A stretch of 8,956 nt of DNA from the NCBI GenBank assembly GCA_004356685.1, contig SMWS01000067.1:1-8956 (forward strand), read 5' to 3'. Each line of letters begins with the position of its first letter. Position 1 is the first letter of the stretch. The notes under the pieces were generated by a model. The model was not told where the DNA came from. It searched no databases and saw only the letters and a list, made by a program, of their open reading frames with translations. The stretch comes from Deltaproteobacteria bacterium. Lineage in GTDB: Bacteria > Desulfobacterota_D > UBA1144 > Nemesobacterales > N074bin48. Below are positions 6,758 to 8,956 of this stretch, piece after piece. Made by a program: the position numbers and the translations under genes.

Positions 6758-6806
6758 GTCATTTCCACCTTTCGACTATCGCTCAAGATAAACTCAAGAG
6801 GAAATC
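6758..6806. repeat. Imperfect palindromic intergenic repeat in the htpG leader
   Basis: The outer arms ATTTCC (6761-6766) and GGAAAT (6800-6805) are inverted. Between them CTCAAGA occurs twice (6782-6788 and 6793-6799). The pattern GTCATTTCC...GGAAATCT with an inner TCGACTATCGCTCAAG resembles dispersed flavobacterial elements that read GTCATTTCGA...GAAATCT. It lies 19 bases upstream of the htpG start. Confidence 0.45.
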
Positions 6807-6832
6807 TTATTAATTTTAGCTTTATTTTTCTT

Positions 6833-6885
6833 TTAAAGTATTGGCAACAAAAATGCCAATTCGTTAAATGTGACAAACTGGCATT
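6833..6885 (-). promoter_or_regulatory. Candidate htpG promoter/operator with TGCCA/TGGCA half-sites
   Basis: On the minus strand, AATGCCA (6885-6879) and TGGCATT (6858-6852) form 7-base inverted arms. The second arm overlaps TTGGCA (6859-6854), which pairs with TGCCAA (6846-6841). TTG at 6859-6857 and TACTTTAA at 6840-6833 are a weak fit to the TTG...TAnnTTTG promoter pattern, with a short 16-base spacer. The position, 94-146 bases upstream of htpG, suits stress-responsive control, but the regulator is not identified. Confidence 0.35.
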
Positions 6886-6890
6886 ACATA

Positions 6891-6923
6891 AAAAAAGCCA
6901 TTCTTAAAGGAATGGTCTTTTTT
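6891..6923 (-). terminator. Rho-independent terminator of the S9 peptidase gene
   Basis: GCCATTC (6897-6903) pairs with GAATGGT (6910-6916), flanked by an A run on one side and a T run on the other that extend the stem past one mismatch. On the minus strand the hairpin is followed by a run of about six T. It lies 39-71 bases after the peptidase stop and isolates it from htpG. Confidence 0.8.
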
Positions 6924-6961
6924 GAAGCCTTTTTCTGCATTTTTTTATGCCTTTAATACGA

Positions 6962-8956
6962 TTAATCTTTAAAAGTTTTATTAGCTGAATTTAGCGAGGG
7001 AGTAGTATCTGGTTTGTTTTTCACATATTTTTCAAGCCACTGGTCCTGTTCCCATAGTAAATGTAAAACAGATTCTCTTGCTCTGTACCCATGACTTTCT
7101 TTTGGTAGCATAACCAATCGAACCGGAGCTCCAAGTCCTTTTAAAGCGTTAAAATAGCGCTCGCTTTGTAAAGGATAGGTTCCGGAATTATTATCTGCTT
7201 CACCATGAATTAATAATAAAGGTGTTTTCATTTTGTCAGCATGCATAAAAGGAGACATATTATAATATACTTCGGGAGCTTCCCAATAGCTCCGTTCTTC
7301 ACTTTGAAATCCAAAAGGTGTTAAGGTTCTATTATATGCACCACTTCTTGCTATTCCGGCGGCAAATAAATTTGAATGAGCTAATAAATTGGCGACCATA
7401 AATGCACCATAAGAATGCCCACCTACAGCTACTCTATTTCTATCTATATATCCTAATGCATCTACGGCATCAATTGCTGCTTTGGCATTTGCCACAAGCT
7501 GGGTTCTAAAAGAATCATTTGGTTGTTCTTCGCCCTCACCAACAATAGGGAAAGATGCATTATTTAAAACCACGTAGCCTTTTGTTACCCAAAAAATTGG
7601 TGAACCATAGGAAGGATAAGTAAATTGATTTGAATTGGAAGTACTTTGCCCAGCAGTATTTTTATCTTTATATTCTCTTGGATATGCCCACATTATCATT
7701 GGATATTTTTTGCCTTCTTTATAATTGGTAGGTAGATATAGGATTCCTGATAACTCTAATCCATCTTCGCGATTGTATTTAATGACCTCTTTATGGACAT
7801 CTTGAATACTTTTAAAAGGATTCTCAAATTGGGTTAGAGGTACAAGTCCTTTTTTGTTCTTAATATTTCTTACATAATAATTCGGATATTCGTTTTTAGA
7901 TTCGATTCTGACTAATACTTCGCCTTTATTCATATCTAAAGCATAAGAAATGTCTTCAACTTTATCGGTTAAATTTGATTGGTATAAACGTTTTGTTTCT
8001 TTGGTAGATAAATTTATTTCATCAATAAAAGGAAATTTCCCTTTTTTACTAAAGCCGTCTCCAATTAAATAGGCATTTCCATCCACTATATCTAGTGTAT
8101 AAACACCGAATTTATTTCGTTTTGTAACAAAGTTTCCGGGATCACTATAACGGTCTTGATAGTTTCTATCCCAAATAATATCTGGTTCAATATTTGTGTT
8201 TGAAGGGTTAAATACATAGGCTTTTGTGTTTCTGGTATTCCACCAATAATCATAAGCAATTGCTGTATTATTATTTCCCCAATCAATTCGGGAAAAACGA
8301 CCAACGGTTTTAACTAAAGGTGTACCATTCCCTTTAAAAGGTGCATCAAATTGAAAAATCTGATCTCTATAAGGTACTTCTTTAGCAGCATCGCCTTCAT
8401 CTAAAGCTTCAGCCCAAACAATTGTAGCCGCTTTATCTCCTCTCCATGAAAGATTTCTTTTCCCTTTTCTAACAGACATAAATCCTTTTGGTAAGTCTTC
8501 AATTAAGGGTACTTGTAATACAGTACTTATTAAATCTGCGTTGGTGTTATAAATATTGGTTTTTGATGGAAATCTTCTATAAGTAACTAAATAAGAAAAT
8601 GGTTTTTCAATAGTAGTTACCATAATATAATTGCCATCTGGAGAAAATGAAATAGTTCTATACATATCACTTTTCATCCATGATGTTTTATTCCCATTTA
8701 AATCTACTTTATATAATTCTGAAAGTGTCAATTGTTCAAAATTGTGTTCATCAGTTTTATTTTTAAGAAGATCTTGATATGTTCTGTTCTGTGCTTTTTT
8801 ACCGGCTTCACTTACAGATATGGTTGGGCCGGTTGGAATCGCAGTTTTAGTATCAATAAGTGCTTGTTTATCTTTTGAAATTGTTTTTATTAACAACGAA
8901 TTATTGTCTTTAAACCAAGAGAATGGTCTTCCAGTATTTGCATTTAGATTGGCTTC
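6962..8956 (-). CDS. S9-family serine peptidase, glutamyl-endopeptidase (S9D)-like, N-terminus outside window
   Basis: This is a prolyl-oligopeptidase-family hydrolase with a beta-propeller followed by an alpha/beta-hydrolase domain. The frame stays open to the right edge: upstream of the TTG at 8896 it reads EANLNANTGRPFSWFKDNN, so that codon is internal and 664 C-terminal residues are visible. Numbered from the window edge, the propeller part (about 1-390) includes FSPDGNY and RNLSWRGDKAATIVWAEALD, the latter like the S9D glutamyl-endopeptidase group. The catalytic domain follows from about 395. Ser515 sits in GGHSYGAFM (codon 7414-7412), Asp588 in HGEADNN and His622 in ESHGYRARE, so the triad is complete. 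Relatives are usually 800 residues or more and exported, so a signal peptide is expected beyond the window. The likely role is periplasmic peptide degradation for nutrition; the Glu specificity is inferred only from resemblance. A terminator follows the TAA stop. Confidence 0.9.
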   Translation of the reverse strand, partial: EANLNANTGRPFSWFKDNNSLLIKTISKDKQALIDTKTAIPTGPTISVSEAGKKAQNRTYQDLLKNKTDEHNFEQLTLSELYKVDLNGNKTSWMKSDMYRTISFSPDGNYIMVTTIEKPFSYLVTYRRFPSKTNIYNTNADLISTVLQVPLIEDLPKGFMSVRKGKRNLSWRGDKAATIVWAEALDEGDAAKEVPYRDQIFQFDAPFKGNGTPLVKTVGRFSRIDWGNNNTAIAYDYWWNTRNTKAYVFNPSNTNIEPDIIWDRNYQDRYSDPGNFVTKRNKFGVYTLDIVDGNAYLIGDGFSKKGKFPFIDEINLSTKETKRLYQSNLTDKVEDISYALDMNKGEVLVRIESKNEYPNYYVRNIKNKKGLVPLTQFENPFKSIQDVHKEVIKYNREDGLELSGILYLPTNYKEGKKYPMIMWAYPREYKDKNTAGQSTSNSNQFTYPSYGSPIFWVTKGYVVLNNASFPIVGEGEEQPNDSFRTQLVANAKAAIDAVDALGYIDRNRVAVGGHSYGAFMVANLLAHSNLFAAGIARSGAYNRTLTPFGFQSEERSYWEAPEVYYNMSPFMHADKMKTPLLLIHGEADNNSGTYPLQSERYFNALKGLGAPVRLVMLPKESHGYRARESVLHLLWEQDQWLEKYVKNKPDTTPSLNSANKTFKD

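Overview
The window comes from a low-GC (roughly one third G+C) chromosome of the phylum Bacteroidota, most likely a marine-type member of the Flavobacteriaceae. The support is AT-rich codon use, starts without Shine-Dalgarno sequences, a Bacteroidota-style HtpG, an S9D-like secreted peptidase, and short palindromic intergenic repeats of a kind I associate with flavobacteria.

Layout. At 1-655 (+) lies the 3' end of an ECF-type sigma factor gene, overlapping a two-helix membrane protein that is probably its regulatory partner. A terminator at 673-701 separates this pair from a convergent serine hydrolase of the beta-lactamase/penicillin-binding fold (2377-725, -) with two tandem C-terminal beta domains. 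A 207-base divergent intergenic region with nested palindromes follows. Next is a small secreted-protein gene (2585-2958, +) broken by a one-base frameshift. Its stop codon overlaps that of a convergent YiiM-like MOSC-domain gene (3590-2955, -). Upstream of that is a YdhF-like aldo/keto reductase (4631-3729, -), then a strong terminator and short palindromic repeats, then the Hsp90 chaperone htpG (6739-4841, -), another terminator, and a large S9 serine peptidase (from beyond 8956 to 6962, -) that enters from the right edge.

How the genes relate. The sigma factor and membrane protein form one translationally coupled unit. The reductase and MOSC gene could share a transcript, because they are codirectional, about 140 bases apart, and I see no convincing terminator between them. 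htpG and the peptidase each look like their own transcription unit, bounded by T-tract hairpins. The serine hydrolase and the peptidase are predicted to be exported; HtpG, the reductase and the MOSC protein are cytoplasmic. There is no sign of a mobile island, defence system, CRISPR array, RNA gene or biosynthetic cluster. This is mainly ordinary housekeeping chromosome. The items most worth a second look are the frameshifted small gene, whose junction carries a correctly phased GGGAAAA heptamer, and the palindrome-rich leader of htpG. Coordinates of short sites may be off by one base, since they were read by eye.
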